This document shows positions 50,201 to 63,786 of a stretch of 64,000 nucleotides of DNA, piece by piece. The stretch is from Auanema rhodensis (taxonomy: Eukaryota > Nematoda > Chromadorea > Rhabditida > Rhabditidae). Position 1 is the first letter of the stretch; the number at the start of each line of letters is the position of its first letter. The notes beneath the pieces are model-generated. The model worked only from the letters and a program-made list of their open reading frames with translations, was not told where the DNA came from and made no database searches. The translations under genes and the position numbers were made by a program. The stretch is taken from assembly GCA_964057225.1 (NCBI GenBank), contig OZ059895.1, positions 2,604,001 through 2,668,000 on the forward strand, read 5' to 3'.

Positions 50201-52203
50201 AATTTTTCGAAAAAATTTTTGTCAAAATGTTTTTGGAAGCAATGTTGAGTGTACATGGAAACTCAACATACACTAATGCATCATTTTTCAAACGATCATA
50301 ACTAATTTTTGTATTAAGCGTTTCTCAATGTAGTATAGTGCATTCGATGCGGATTTTTAAGCTGCGTCGATTTGTGTTATCAGATTTGCGCTAGCTTAAA
50401 AATGCACCGAGATATCAACTGATATAAGTTCACACTTATATCCTCGATTTTCACCCTGAAGAATTAATTTTTTCGTTGAATAACATTGTCCATCGTCTTC
50501 GCCTTGAAAAAAGGAATCTAAAAACATCTACTTTTTGCTAAATTATTTAAAAATTTTTCGAAAAAATTTTTGTCAAAATGTTTTTGGAAGCAATGTTGAG
50601 TGTACATGGAAACTCAACATACACTAATGCATCATTTTTCAAACGATCATAACTAATTTTTGTATTGAGTGTTTCTCAATGTAGTAAAGTGCATTCGATG
50701 CGGATTTTTAAGCTGGGTCGATCTGTGTTATCAGATTTGCGCTAGCTTAAAAATGCACCGAGATATCAACTGATATAAGTTCACACTTATATCCTCGATT
50801 TTCACCCTGAAGAATTAATTTTTTCGTTGAATAACATTGTCCATCGTTTTCGCCTTGAAAAAAAGAATCTAAAAACATCTACTTTTTGCTAAATTATTTT
50901 GAAATTTTTCGAAAAAATTTTTGTCAAAATGTTTTTGGAAGCAATGTTGAGTGTACATGGAAACTCAACATACACTAATGCATCATTTTTCAAACAATCA
51001 TAACTAATTTTTGTATTAAGCGTTTCTCAATGTAGTATAGTGCATCCGATGCGGATTTTTTAGCTGCGTCGATCTGTGTTATCAGATTTGCGCTAGCTTA
51101 AAAATGCACCGAGATATCAACTGATATAAGTTCACACTTATATCCTCGATTTTCACCCTGAAGAATTAATTTTTTCGTTGAATAACATTGTCCATCGTCT
51201 TCGCCTTGAAAAAAAGAATCTAAAAACATCTACTTTTTGCTAAATTATTTTGAAATTTTTCGAAAAAATTTTTGTCAAAATGTTTTTGGAAGCAATGTTG
51301 AGTGTACATGGAAACTCAACATACACTAATGCATCATTTTTCAAACAATCATAACTAATTTTTGTATTAAGCGTTTCTCAATGTAGTATAGTGCATCCGA
51401 TGCGGATTTTTTAGCTGCGTCGATCTGTGTTATCAGATTTGCGCTAGCTTAAAAATGCACCGAGATATCAACTGATATAAGTTCACACTTATATCCTCGA
51501 TTTTCACCCTGAAGAATTAATTTTTTCGTTGAATAACATTGTCCATCGTCTTCGCCTTGAAAAAAAGAATCTAAAAACATCTACTTTTTGCTAAATTATT
51601 TTGAAATTTTTCGAAAAAATTTTTGTCAAAATGTTTTTGGAAGCAATGTTGAGTGTACATGGAAACTCAACATACACTAATGCATCATTTTTCAAACGAT
51701 CATAACTAATTTTTGTATTAAGCGTTTCTCAATGTAGTATAGTGCATTCGATGCGGATTTTTAAGCTGCGTCGATTTGTGTTATCAGATTTGCGCTAGCT
51801 TAAAAATGCACCGAGATATCAACTGATATAAGTTCACACTTATATCCTCGATTTTCACCCTGAAGAATTAATTTTTTCGTTGAATAACATTGTCCATCGT
51901 CTTCGCCTTGAAAAAAGGAATCTAAAAACATCTACTTTTTGCTAAATTATTTAAAAATTTTTCGAAAAAATTTTTGTCAAAATGTTTTTGGAAGCAATGT
52001 TGAGTGTACATGGAAACTCAACATACACTAATGCATCATTTTTCAAACGATCATAACTAATTTTTGTATTGAGTGTTTCTCAATGTAGTATAGTGCATTC
52101 GATGCGGATTTTTAAGCTGGGTCGATCTGTGTTATCAGATTTGCGCTAGCTTAAAAATGCACCGAGATATCAACTGATATAAGTTCACACTTATATCCTC
52201 GAT
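47290..52203 (+). repeat. P/Q/R/S/T mosaic, partly tetrameric
   Basis: P has attatttagaaat or close forms with gtattgagtg and gggtcgatctg. Q has catccac. R has gcatccg with ttttttagc. S has gaacaatc with gggtcg. T is like D. Order from 47290: P Q P P Q P, hybrid 49396, S, T 50098, P 50449 (tttaaaaat), R 50800, R 51151, T 51502, P 51853 (tttaaaaat). The T-P-R run at 50098 and 51502 is 1404 bp apart, a four-monomer period. A private gctagttt near 47938 destroys GCTAGC. Confidence 0.75.
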
Positions 52204-54309
52204 TTTCACCCTGAAGAATTAATTTTTTCGTTGAATAACATTGTCCATCGTTTTCGCCTTGAAAAAAAGAATCTAAAAACATCTACTTTTTGCTAAATTA
52301 TTTTGAAATTTTTCGAAAAAATTTTTGTCAAAATGTTTTTGGAAGCAATGTTGAGTGTACATGGAAACTCAACATACACTAATGCATCATTTTTCAAACA
52401 ATCATAACTAATTTTTGTATTAAGCGTTTCTCAATGTAGTATAGTGCATCCGATGCGGATTTTTTAGCTGCGTCGATCTGTGTTATCAGATTTGCGCTAG
52501 CTTAAAAATGCACCGAGATATCAACTGATATAAGTTCACACTTATATCCTCGATTTTCACCCTGAAGAATTAATTTTTTCGTTGAATAACATTGTCCATC
52601 GTTTTCGCCTTGAAAAAAAGAATCTAAAAACATCTACTTTTTGCTAAATTATTTTGAAATTTTTCGAAAAAATTTTTGTCAAAATGTTTTTGGAAGCAAT
52701 GTTGAGTGTACATGGAAACTCAACATCCACTTATGCATCATTTTTCAAACGATCATAACTAATTTTTGTATTAAGCGTTTCTCAATGTAGTATAGTGCAT
52801 TCGATGCGGATTTTTAAGCTGCGTCGATCTGTGTTATCAGATTTGCGCTAGCTTAAAAATGCACCGAGATATCAACTGATATAAGTTCACACTTATATCC
52901 TCGATTTTCACCCTGAAGAATTAATTTTTTCGTTGAATAACATTGTCCATCGTCTTCGCCTTGAAAAAAGGAATCTAAAAACATCTACTTTTTGCTAAAT
53001 TATTTAGAAATTTTTCGAAAAAATTTTTGTCAAAATGTTTTTGGAAGCAATGTTGAGTGTACATGGAAACTCAACATACACTAATGCATCATTTTTCAAA
53101 CGATCATAACTAATTTTTGTATTGAGTGTTTCTCAATGTAGTATAGTGCATTCGATGCGGATTTTTAAGCTGGGTCGATCTGTGTTATCAGATTTGCGCT
53201 AGCTTAAAAATGCACCGAGATATCAACTGATATAAGTTCACACTTATATCCTCGATTTTCACCCTGAAGAATTAATTTTTTCGTTGAATAACATTGTCCA
53301 TCGTTTTCGCCTTGAAAAAAAGAATCTAAAAACATCTACTTTTTGCTAAATTATTTTGAAATTTTTCGAAAAAATTTTTGTCAAAATGTTTTTGGAAGCA
53401 ATGTTGAGTGTACATGGAAACTCAACATACACTAATGCATCATTTTTCAAACAATCATAACTAATTTTTGTATTAAGCGTTTCTCAATGTAGTATAGTGC
53501 ATCCGATGCGGATTTTTTAGCTGCGTCGATCTGTGTTATCAGATTTGCGCTAGCTTAAAAATGCACCGAGATATCAACTGATATAAGTTCACACTTATAT
53601 CCTCGATTTTCACCCTGAAGAATTAATTTTTTCGTTGAATAACATTGTCCATCGTTTTCGCCTTGAAAAAAAGAATCTAAAAACATCTACTTTTTGCTAA
53701 ATTATTTTGAAATTTTTCGAAAAAATTTTTGTCAAAATGTTTTTGGAAGCAATGTTGAGTGTACATGGAAACTCAACATCCACTTATGCATCATTTTTCA
53801 AACGATCATAACTAATTTTTGTATTAAGCGTTTCTCAATGTAGTATAGTGCATTCGATGCGGATTTTTAAGCTGCGTCGATCTGTGTTATCAGATTTGCG
53901 CTAGCTTAAAAATGCACCGAGATATCAACTGATATAAGTTCACACTTATATCCTCGATTTTCACCCTGAAGAATTAATTTTTTCGTTGAATAACATTGTC
54001 CATCGTCTTCGCCTTGAAAAAAGGAATCTAAAAACATCTACTTTTTGCTAAATTATTTAGAAATTTTTCGAAAAAATTTTTGTCAAAATGTTTTTGGAAG
54101 CAATGTTGAGTGTACATGGAAACTCAACATACACTAATGCATCATTTTTCAAACGATCATAACTAATTTTTGTATTGAGTGTTTCTCAATGTAGTATAGT
54201 GCATTCGATGCGGATTTTTAAGCTGGGTCGATCTGTGTTATCAGATTTGCGCTAGCTTAAAAATGCACCGAGATATCAACTGATATAAGTTCACACTTAT
54301 ATCCTCGAT
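52204..54309 (+). repeat. R-Q-P trimer, two copies (52204-53256 and 53257-54309)
   Basis: R (gcatccg, ttttttagc), Q (catccac) and P (ttagaaat, gagtg) follow each other twice with a 1053-bp period. No difference was seen by eye. Q and P also alternate around 47.3-49.4 kb, so the trimer probably grew from that neighbourhood. Confidence 0.88.
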
Positions 54310-56064
54310 TTTCACCCTGAAGAATTAATTTTTTCGTTGAATAACATTGTCCATCGTTTTCGCCTTGAAAAAAAGAATCTAAAAACATCTACTTTTTGCT
54401 AAATTATTTTGAAATTTTTCGAAAAAATTTTTGTCAAAATGTTTTTGGAAGCAATGTTGAGTGTACATGGAAACTCAACATACACTTATGCATCATTTTT
54501 CGAACAATCATAACTAATTTTTGTATTAAGCGTTTCTCAATGTAGTATAGTGCATTCGATGCGGATTTTTAAGCTGGGTCGATCTGTGTTATCAGATTTG
54601 CGCTAGCTTAAAAATGCACCGAGATATCAACTGATATAAGTTCACACTTATATCCTCGATTTTCACCCTGAAGAATTAATTTTTTCGTTGAATAACATTG
54701 TCCATCGTCTTCGCCTTGAAAAAAAGAATCTAAAAACATCTACTTTTTGCTAAATTATTTTGAAATTTTTCGAAAAAATTTTTGTCAAAATGTTTTTGGA
54801 AGCAATGTTGAGTGTACATGGAAACTCAACATACACTAATGCATCATTTTTCAAACGATCATAACTAATTTTTGTATTAAGCGTTTCTCAATGTAGTATA
54901 GTGCATTCGATGCGGATTTTTAAGCTGCGTCGATTTGTGTTATCAGATTTGCGCTAGCTTGAAAATGCACCGAGATATCAACTGATATAAGTTCACACTT
55001 ATATCCTCGATTTTCACCCTGAAGAATTAATTTTTTCGTTGAATAACATTGTCCATCGTCTTTGCCTTGAAAAAAGGAATCTAAAAACATCTACTTTTTG
55101 CTAAATTATTTTGAAATTTTTCGAAAAAATTGTTGTCAAAATGTTTTTGGAAGCAATGTTGAGTGTACATGGAAACTCAACATACACTTATGCATCATTT
55201 TTCGAACAATCATAACTAATTTTTGTATTAAGCGTTTCTCAATGTAGTATAGTGCATTCGATGCGGATTTTTAAGCTGGGTCGATCTGTGTTATCAGATT
55301 TGCGCTAGCTTAAAAATGCACCGAGATATCAACTGATATAAGTTCACACTTATATCCTCGATTTTCACCCTGAAGAATTAATTTTTTCGTTGAATAACAT
55401 TGTCCATCGTCTTCGCCTTGAAAAAAAGAATCTAAAAACATCTACTTTTTGCTAAATTATTTTGAAATTTTTCGAAAAAATTTTTGTCAAAATGTTTTTG
55501 GAAGCAATGTTGAGTGTACATGGAAACTCAACATACACTAATGCATCATTTTTCAAACGATCATAACTAATTTTTGTATTAAGCGTTTCTCAATGTAGTA
55601 TAGTGCATTCGATGCGGATTTTTAAGCTGCGTCGATTTGTGTTATCAGATTTGCGCTAGCTTAAAAATGCACCGAGATATCAACTGATATAAGTTCACAC
55701 TTATATCCTCGATTTTCACCCTGAAGAATTAATTTTTTCGTTGAATAACATTGTCCATCGTCTTTGCCTTGAAAAAAGGAATCTAAAAACATCTACTTTT
55801 TGCTAAATTATTTTGAAATTTTTCGAAAAAATTTTTGTCAAAATGTTTTTGGAAGCAATGTTGAGTGTACATGGAAACTCAACATACACTTATGCATCAT
55901 TTTTCAAACAATCATAACTAATTTTTGTATTAAGCGTTTCTCAATGTAGTATAGTGCATCCGATGCGGATTTTTAAGCTGCGTCGATCTGTGTTATCAGA
56001 TTTGCGCTAGCTTAAAAATGCACCGAGATATCAACTGATATAAGTTCACACTTATATCCTCGAT
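54310..56064 (+). repeat. S/T run leading to the U block
   Basis: S 54310, T 54661 (gcttgaaa), 55012 (cttt gcc, attgttgtc, class II), T 55363, and 55714 (ctttgcc, aaacaatc, gcatccg). The last is the same type as the third member of the U trimers that follow. Confidence 0.7.
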
Positions 56065-59000
56065 TTTCACCCTGAAGAATTAATTTTTTCGTTGAATAAC
56101 ATTGTCCATCGTCTTTGCCTTGAAAAAAGGAATCTAAAAACATCTACTTTTTGCTAAATTATTTTGAAATTTTTCGAAAAAATTTTTGTCAAAATGTTTT
56201 TGGAAGCAATGTTGAGTGTACATGGAAACTCAACATACACTTATGCATCATTTTTCAAACAATCATAACTAATTTTTGTATTAAGCGTTTCTCAACGTAG
56301 TAGAGTGCATTCGATGCGGATTTTTAAGTTGCGTCGATCTGTGTTATCAGATTTGCGCTAGCTTAAAAATGCACCGAGATATCAACTGATATAAGTTCAC
56401 ACTTATATCCTCGATTTTCACCCTGAAGAATTAATTGTTTTGTTGAATAACATTGTCCATCGTCTTTGCCTTGAAAAAAGGAATCTAAAAACATCTACTT
56501 TTTGCTAAATTATTTTGAAATTTTTCGAAAAAATTTTTGTCAAAATGTTTTTGGAAGCAATGTTGAGTGTACATGGAAACTCAACATACACTTATGCATC
56601 ATTTTTCAAACAATCATAACTAATTTTTGTATTAAGCGTTTCTCAACGTAGTAGAGTGCATTCGATGCGGATTTTTAAGCTGCGTCGATCTGTGTTATCA
56701 GATTTGCGCTAGCTTAAAAATGCACCGAGATATCAACTGATATAAGTTCACACTTATATCCTCGATTTTCACCCTGAAGAATTAATTGTTTTGTTGAATA
56801 ACATTGTCCATCGTCTTTGCCTTGAAAAAAGGAATCTAAAAACATCTACTTTTTGCTAAATTATTTTGAAATTTTTCGAAAAAATTTTTGTCAAAATGTT
56901 TTTGGAAGCAATGTTGAGTGTACATGGAAACTCAACATACACTTATGCATCATTTTTCAAACAATCATAACTAATTTTTGTATTAAGCGTTTCTCAATGT
57001 AGTATAGTGCATCCGATGCGGATTTTTAAGCTGCGTCGATCTGTGTTATCAGATTTGCGCTAGCTTAAAAATGCACCGAGATATCAACTGATATAAGTTC
57101 ACACTTATATCCTCGATTTTCACCCTGAAGAATTAATTTTTTCGTTGAATAACATTGTCCATCGTCTTTGCCTTGAAAAAAGGAATCTAAAAACATCTAC
57201 TTTTTGCTAAATTATTTTGAAATTTTTCGAAAAAATTTTTGTCAAAATGTTTTTGGAAGCAATGTTGAGTGTACATGGAAACTCAACATACACTTATGCA
57301 TCATTTTTCAAACAATCATAACTAATTTTTGTATTAAGCGTTTCTCAACGTAGTAGAGTGCATTCGATGCGGATTTTTAAGTTGCGTCGATCTGTGTTAT
57401 CAGATTTGCGCTAGCTTAAAAATGCACCGAGATATCAACTGATATAAGTTCACACTTATATCCTCGATTTTCACCCTGAAGAATTAATTGTTTTGTTGAA
57501 TAACATTGTCCATCGTCTTTGCCTTGAAAAAAGGAATCTAAAAACATCTACTTTTTGCTAAATTATTTTGAAATTTTTCGAAAAAATTTTTGTCAAAATG
57601 TTTTTGGAAGCAATGTTGAGTGTACATGGAAACTCAACATACACTTATGCATCATTTTTCAAACAATCATAACTAATTTTTGTATTAAGCGTTTCTCAAC
57701 GTAGTAGAGTGCATTCGATGCGGATTTTTAAGCTGCGTCGATCTGTGTTATCAGATTTGCGCTAGCTTAAAAATGCACCGAGATATCAACTGATATAAGT
57801 TCACACTTATATCCTCGATTTTCACCCTGAAGAATTAATTGTTTTGTTGAATAACATTGTCCATCGTCTTTGCCTTGAAAAAAGGAATCTAAAAACATCT
57901 ACTTTTTGCTAAATTATTTTGAAATTTTTCGAAAAAATTTTTGTCAAAATGTTTTTGGAAGCAATGTTGAGTGTACATGGAAACTCAACATACACTTATG
58001 CATCATTTTTCAAACAATCATAACTAATTTTTGTATTAAGCGTTTCTCAATGTAGTATAGTGCATCCGATGCGGATTTTTAAGCTGCGTCGATCTGTGTT
58101 ATCAGATTTGCGCTAGCTTAAAAATGCACCGAGATATCAACTGATATAAGTTCACACTTATATCCTCGATTTTCACCCTGAAGAATTAATTTTTTCGTTG
58201 AATAACATTGTCCATCGTCTTTGCCTTGAAAAAAGGAATCTAAAAACATCTACTTTTTGCTAAATTATTTTGAAATTTTTCGAAAAAATTTTTGTCAAAA
58301 TGTTTTTGGAAGCAATGTTGAGTGTACATGGAAACTCAACATACACTTATGCATCATTTTTCAAACAATCATAACTAATTTTTGTATTAAGCGTTTCTCA
58401 ACGTAGTAGAGTGCATTCGATGCGGATTTTTAAGTTGCGTCGATCTGTGTTATCAGATTTGCGCTAGCTTAAAAATGCACCGAGATATCAACTGATATAA
58501 GTTCACACTTATATCCTCGATTTTCACCCTGAAGAATTAATTGTTTTGTTGAATAACATTGTCCATCGTCTTTGCCTTGAAAAAAGGAATCTAAAAACAT
58601 CTACTTTTTGCTAAATTATTTTGAAATTTTTCGAAAAAATTTTTGTCAAAATGTTTTTGGAAGCAATGTTGAGTGTACATGGAAACTCAACATACACTTA
58701 TGCATCATTTTTCAAACAATCATAACTAATTTTTGTATTAAGCGTTTCTCAACGTAGTAGAGTGCATTCGATGCGGATTTTTAAGCTGCGTCGATCTGTG
58801 TTATCAGATTTGCGCTAGCTTAAAAATGCACCGAGATATCAACTGATATAAGTTCACACTTATATCCTCGATTTTCACCCTGAAGAATTAATTGTTTTGT
58901 TGAATAACATTGTCCATCGTCTTTGCCTTGAAAAAAGGAATCTAAAAACATCTACTTTTTGCTAAATTATTTTGAAATTTTTCGAAAAAATTTTTGTCAA

Positions 59001-59574
59001 AATGTTTTTGGAAGCAATGTTGAGTGTACATGGAAACTCAACATACACTTATGCATCATTTTTCAAACAATCATAACTAATTTTTGTATTAAGCGTTTCT
59101 CAACGTAGTAGAGTGCATTCGATGCGGATTTTTAAGTTGCGTCGATCTGTGTTATCAGATTTGCGCTAGCTTAAAAATGCACCGAGATATCAACTGATAT
59201 AAGTTCACACTTATATCCTCGATTTTCACCCTGAAGAATTAATTGTTTTGTTGAATAACATTGTCCATCGTCTTTGCCTTGAAAAAAGGAATCTAAAAAC
59301 ATCTACTTTTTGCTAAATTATTTTGAAATTTTTCGAAAAAATTTTTGTCAAAATGTTTTTGGAAGCAATGTTGAGTGTACATGGAAACTCAACATACACT
59401 TATGCATCATTTTTCAAACAATCATAACTAATTTTTGTATTAAGCGTTTCTCAACGTAGTAGAGTGCATTCGATGCGGATTTTTAAGCTGCGTCGATCTG
59501 TGTTATCAGATTTGCGCTAGCTTAAAAATGCACCGAGATATCAACTGATATAAGTTCACACTTATATCCTCGAT
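56065..59574 (+). repeat. U-subfamily trimers (caacgtagtagag)
   Basis: Trimer units start at 56065, 57118 and 58171. Each opens with a monomer with taagttgcg, followed by attgttttg with caacgtag; the third member has gcatccg in the first two units. The taagttgcg mark is at 56326, 57379, 58432 and 59134: two steps of 1053 bp and one of 702, so the last unit is rearranged. C232 and G239 are present in all but the gcatccg members. Confidence 0.88.
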
Positions 59575-61680
59575 TTTCACCCTGAAGAATTAATTTTTTC
59601 GTTGAATAACATTGTCCATCGTCTTTGCCTTGAAAAAAGGAATCTAAAAACATCTACTTTTTGCTAAATTATTTTGAAATTTTTCGAAAAAATTTTTGTC
59701 AAAATGTTTTTGGAAGCAATGTTGAGTGTACATGGAAACTCAACATACACTTATGCATCATTTTTCAAACAATCATAACTAATTTTTGTATTAAGCGTTT
59801 CTCAACGTAGTAGAGTGCATTCGATGCGGATTTTTAAGCTGCGTCGATTTGTGTTATCAGATTTGCGCTAGCTTAAAAATGCACCGAGATATCAACTGAT
59901 ATAAGTTCACACTTATATACTCGATTTTCACCCTGAAGAATTAATTTTTTCGTTGAATAACATTGTCCATCGTCTTTGCCTTGAAAAAAGGAATCTAAAA
60001 ACATCTACTTTTTGCTAAATTATTATGAAATTTTTCGAAAAAATTTTTGTCAAAATGTTTTTGGAAGCAATGTTGAGTGTACATGGAAACTCAACATACA
60101 CTAATGCATCATTTTTCAAACGATCATAACTAATTTTTGTATTAAGCGTTTCTCAACGTAGTAGAGTGCATTCGATGCGGATTTTTAAGCTGCGTCGATC
60201 TGTGTTATCAGATTTGCGCTAGCTTAAAAATGCACCGAGATATCAACTGATAAAAGTTCACACTTATATCCTCGATTTTCACCCTGAAGAATTAATTTTT
60301 TCGTTGAATAACATTGTCCATCGTCTTTGCCTTGAAAAAAGGAATCTAAAAACATCTACTTTTTGCTAAATTATTTAGAAATTTTTCGAAAAAATTTTTG
60401 TCAAAATGTTTTTGGAAGCAATGTTGAGTGTACATGGAAACTCAACATACACTTATGCATCATTTTTCAAACAATCATAACTAATTTTTGTATTAAGCGT
60501 TTCTCAACGTAGTAGAGTGCATTCGATGCGGATTTTTAAGCTGCGTCGATCTGTGTTATCAGATTTGCGCTAGCTTAAAAATGCACCGAGATATCAACTG
60601 ATATAAGTTCACACTTATATCCTCGATTTTCACCCTGAAGAATTAATTGTTTCGTTGAATAACATTGTTCATCGTCTTTGCCTTGAAAAAAGGAATCTAA
60701 AAACAACTACTTTTTGCTAAATTATTTTGAAATTTTTCGAAAAAATTTTTGTCAAAATGTTTTTGGGAGCAATGTTGAGTGTACATGGAAACTCAACATA
60801 CACTTATGCATCATTTTTCAAACAATCATAACTAATTTTTGTATTAAGCGTTTCTCAACGTAGTAGAGTGCATTCGATGCGGATTTTTAAGCTGCGTCGA
60901 TCTGTGTTATCAGATTTGCGCTAGCTTAAAAATGCACCGAGATATCAACTGATAAAAGTTCACACTTATATCCTCGATTTTCACCCTGAAGAATTAATTT
61001 TTTCGTTGAATAACATTGTCCATCGTCTTTGCCTTGAAAAAAGGAATCTAAAAACATCTACCTTTTGCTAAATTATTTAGAAATTTTTCGAAAAAATTTT
61101 TGTCAAAATGTTTTTGGAAGCAATGTTGAGTGTACATGGAAACTCAACATACACTTATGCATCATTTTTCAAACAATCATAACTAATTTTTGTATTAAGC
61201 GTTTCTCAACGTAGTAGAGTGCATTCGATGCGGATTTTTAAGCTGCGTCGATCTGTGTTATCAGATTTGCGCTAGCTTATAAATGCACCGAGATATCAAC
61301 TGATATAAGTTCACACTTATATCCTCGATTTTCACCCTGAAGAATTAATTGTTTCGTTGAATAACATTGTCCATCGTCTTTGCCTTGAAAAAAGGAATCT
61401 AAAAACAACTACTTTTTGCTAAATTATTTTGAAATTTTTCGAAAAAATTTTTGTCAAAATGTTTTTGGGAGCAATGTTGAGTGTACATGGAAACTCAACA
61501 TACACTTATGCATCATTTTTCAAACAATCATAACTAATTTTTGTATCAAGCGTTTCTCAACGTAGTAGAGTGCATTCGATGCGGATTTTTAAGCTGCGTC
61601 GATCTGTGTTATCAGATTTGCGCTAGCTTAAAAATGCACCGAGATATCAACTGATATAAGTTCACACTTATATCCTCGAT
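59575..61680 (+). repeat. U-subfamily tail with a dimer repeat (60277-60978 and 60979-61680)
   Basis: Monomers 60277 and 60979 share ttagaaat. Those at 60628 and 61330 share attgtttcg, aacaactac and tttgggagc. The period is 702 bp. The gataaaag change in inverted repeat 3 occurs at the ends of the monomers starting 59926 and 60628, also 702 bp apart, so the duplication register runs across the monomer boundary. Confidence 0.85.
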
Positions 61681-63786
61681 TTTCACCCTGAAGAATTAAT
61701 TTTTTCGTTGAATAACATTGTCCACCGTCTTCGCCTTGAAAAAAGGAATCTAAAAACATCTACTTTTTGCTAAATTATTTTGAAATGTTTCGAAAAAATT
61801 TTTGTCAAAATGTTTTTGGAAGCAATGTTGAGTTTACATGGAAACTCAACATACACTAATGCATCATTTTTCAAACGATCATAACTAATTTTTGTATTAA
61901 GCGTTTCTCAATGTAGTATAGTGCATTCGATGCGGATTTTTAAGCTGCGTCGATTTGTGTTATCAGATTTGCGCTAGCTTAAAAATGCACCGAGATATCA
62001 ACTGATATAAGTTCACACTTATATACTCGATTTTCACCCTGAAGAATTAATTTTTTCGTTGAATAACATTGTCCATCGTCTTTGCCTTGAAAAAAGGAAT
62101 CTAAAAACATCTACTTTTTGCTAAATTATCATGAAATTTTTCGAAAAAATTTTTGTCAAAATGTTTTTGGAAGCAATGTTGAGTGTACATGGAAACTCAA
62201 CATACACTTATGCATCATTTTTCGAACAATCATAACTAATTTTTGTATTAAGCGTTTCTCAATGTAGTATAGTGCATCCGATGCGGATTTTTAAGCTGCG
62301 TCGATCTGTGTTATCAGATTTGCGCTAGCTTAAAAATGCACCGAGATATCAACTGATATAAGTTCACACTTATATCCTCGATTTTCACCCTGAAGATTTA
62401 ATTTTTTCGTTGAATAACATTGTCCATCGTCTTCGCCTTGAAAAAAGGAATCTAAAAACATCTACTTTTTGCTAAATTATTTTGAAATTTTTCGAAAAAA
62501 TTTTTGTCAAAATGTTTTTGGAAGCAATGTTGAGTGTACATGGAAACTCAACATACACTTATGCATCATTTTTCGAACAATCATAACTAATTTTTGTATT
62601 AAGCGTTTCTCAATGTAGTATAGTGCATTCGATGCGGATTTTTAAGCTGCGTCGATCTGTGTTATCAGATTTGCGCTAGCTTAAAAATGCACCGAGATAT
62701 CAACTGATATAAGTTCACACTTATATCCTCGATTTTCACCCTGAAGAATTAATTTTTTCGTTGAATAACATTGTCCATCGTCTTTGCCTTGAAAAAAAGA
62801 ATCTAAAAACATCTACTTTTTGCTAAATTATTTTGAAATTTTTCGAAAAAATTTTTGTCAAAATGTTTTTGGAAGCAATGTTGAGTGTACATGGAAACTC
62901 AACATACACTTATGCATCATTTTTCAAACAATCATAACTAATTTTTGTATTAAGCGTTTCTCAATGTAGTATAGTGCATCCGATGCGGATTTTTAAGCTG
63001 CGTCGATCTGTGTTATCAGATTTGCGCTAGCTTAAAAATGCACCGAGATATCAACTGATATAAGTTCACACTTATATCCTCGATTTTCACCCTGAAGAAT
63101 TAATTTTTTCGTTGAATAACATTGTCCATCGTCTTCGCCTTGAAAAAAGGAATCTGAAAACATCTACTTTTTGCTAAATTATTTTGAAATTTTTCGAAAA
63201 AATTTTTGTCAAAATGTTTTTGGAAGCAATGTTGAGTGTACATGGGAACTCAACATACACTAATGCATCATTTTTTAAACGATCATAACTAATTTTTGTA
63301 TTAAGCGTTTCTCAATGTAGTATAGTGCATTCGATGCGGATTTTTAAGCTGCGTCGATTTGTGTTATCAGATTTGCGCTAGCTTAAAAATGCACCGAGAT
63401 ATCAACTGATATAAGTTCACACTTATATCCTCGATTTTCACCCTGAAGATTTAATTTTTTCGTTGAATAACATTGTCCATCGTCTTCGCCTTGAAAAAAG
63501 GAATCTAAAAACATCTACTTTTTGCTAAATTATTTTGAAATTTTTCGAAAAAATTTTTGTCAAAATGTTTTTGGAAGCAATGTTGAGTGTACATGGAAAC
63601 TCAACATACACTTATGCATCATTTTTCGAACAATCATAACTAATTTTTGTATTAAGCGTTTCTCAATGTAGTATAGTGCATTCGATGCGGATTTTTAAGC
63701 TGCGTCGATCTGTGTTATCAGATTTGCGCTAGCGTAAAAATGCACCGAGATATCAACTGATATAAGTTCACACTTATATCCTCGAT
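61681..63786 (+). repeat. Mixed monomers at the right end
   Basis: 61681 (ccaccgtc, gaaatgtttcg, tatatactcg end) and 62032 (atcatgaaat) resemble the pair at 59575 and 59926, which share tatatactcg and attatgaaat. The monomers at 62383 and 63436 share gaagatttaatt at a 1053-bp distance, indicating a trimer that may continue beyond the window. Private changes include catgggaac near 63243 and gcgtaaaa near 63734. Confidence 0.7.
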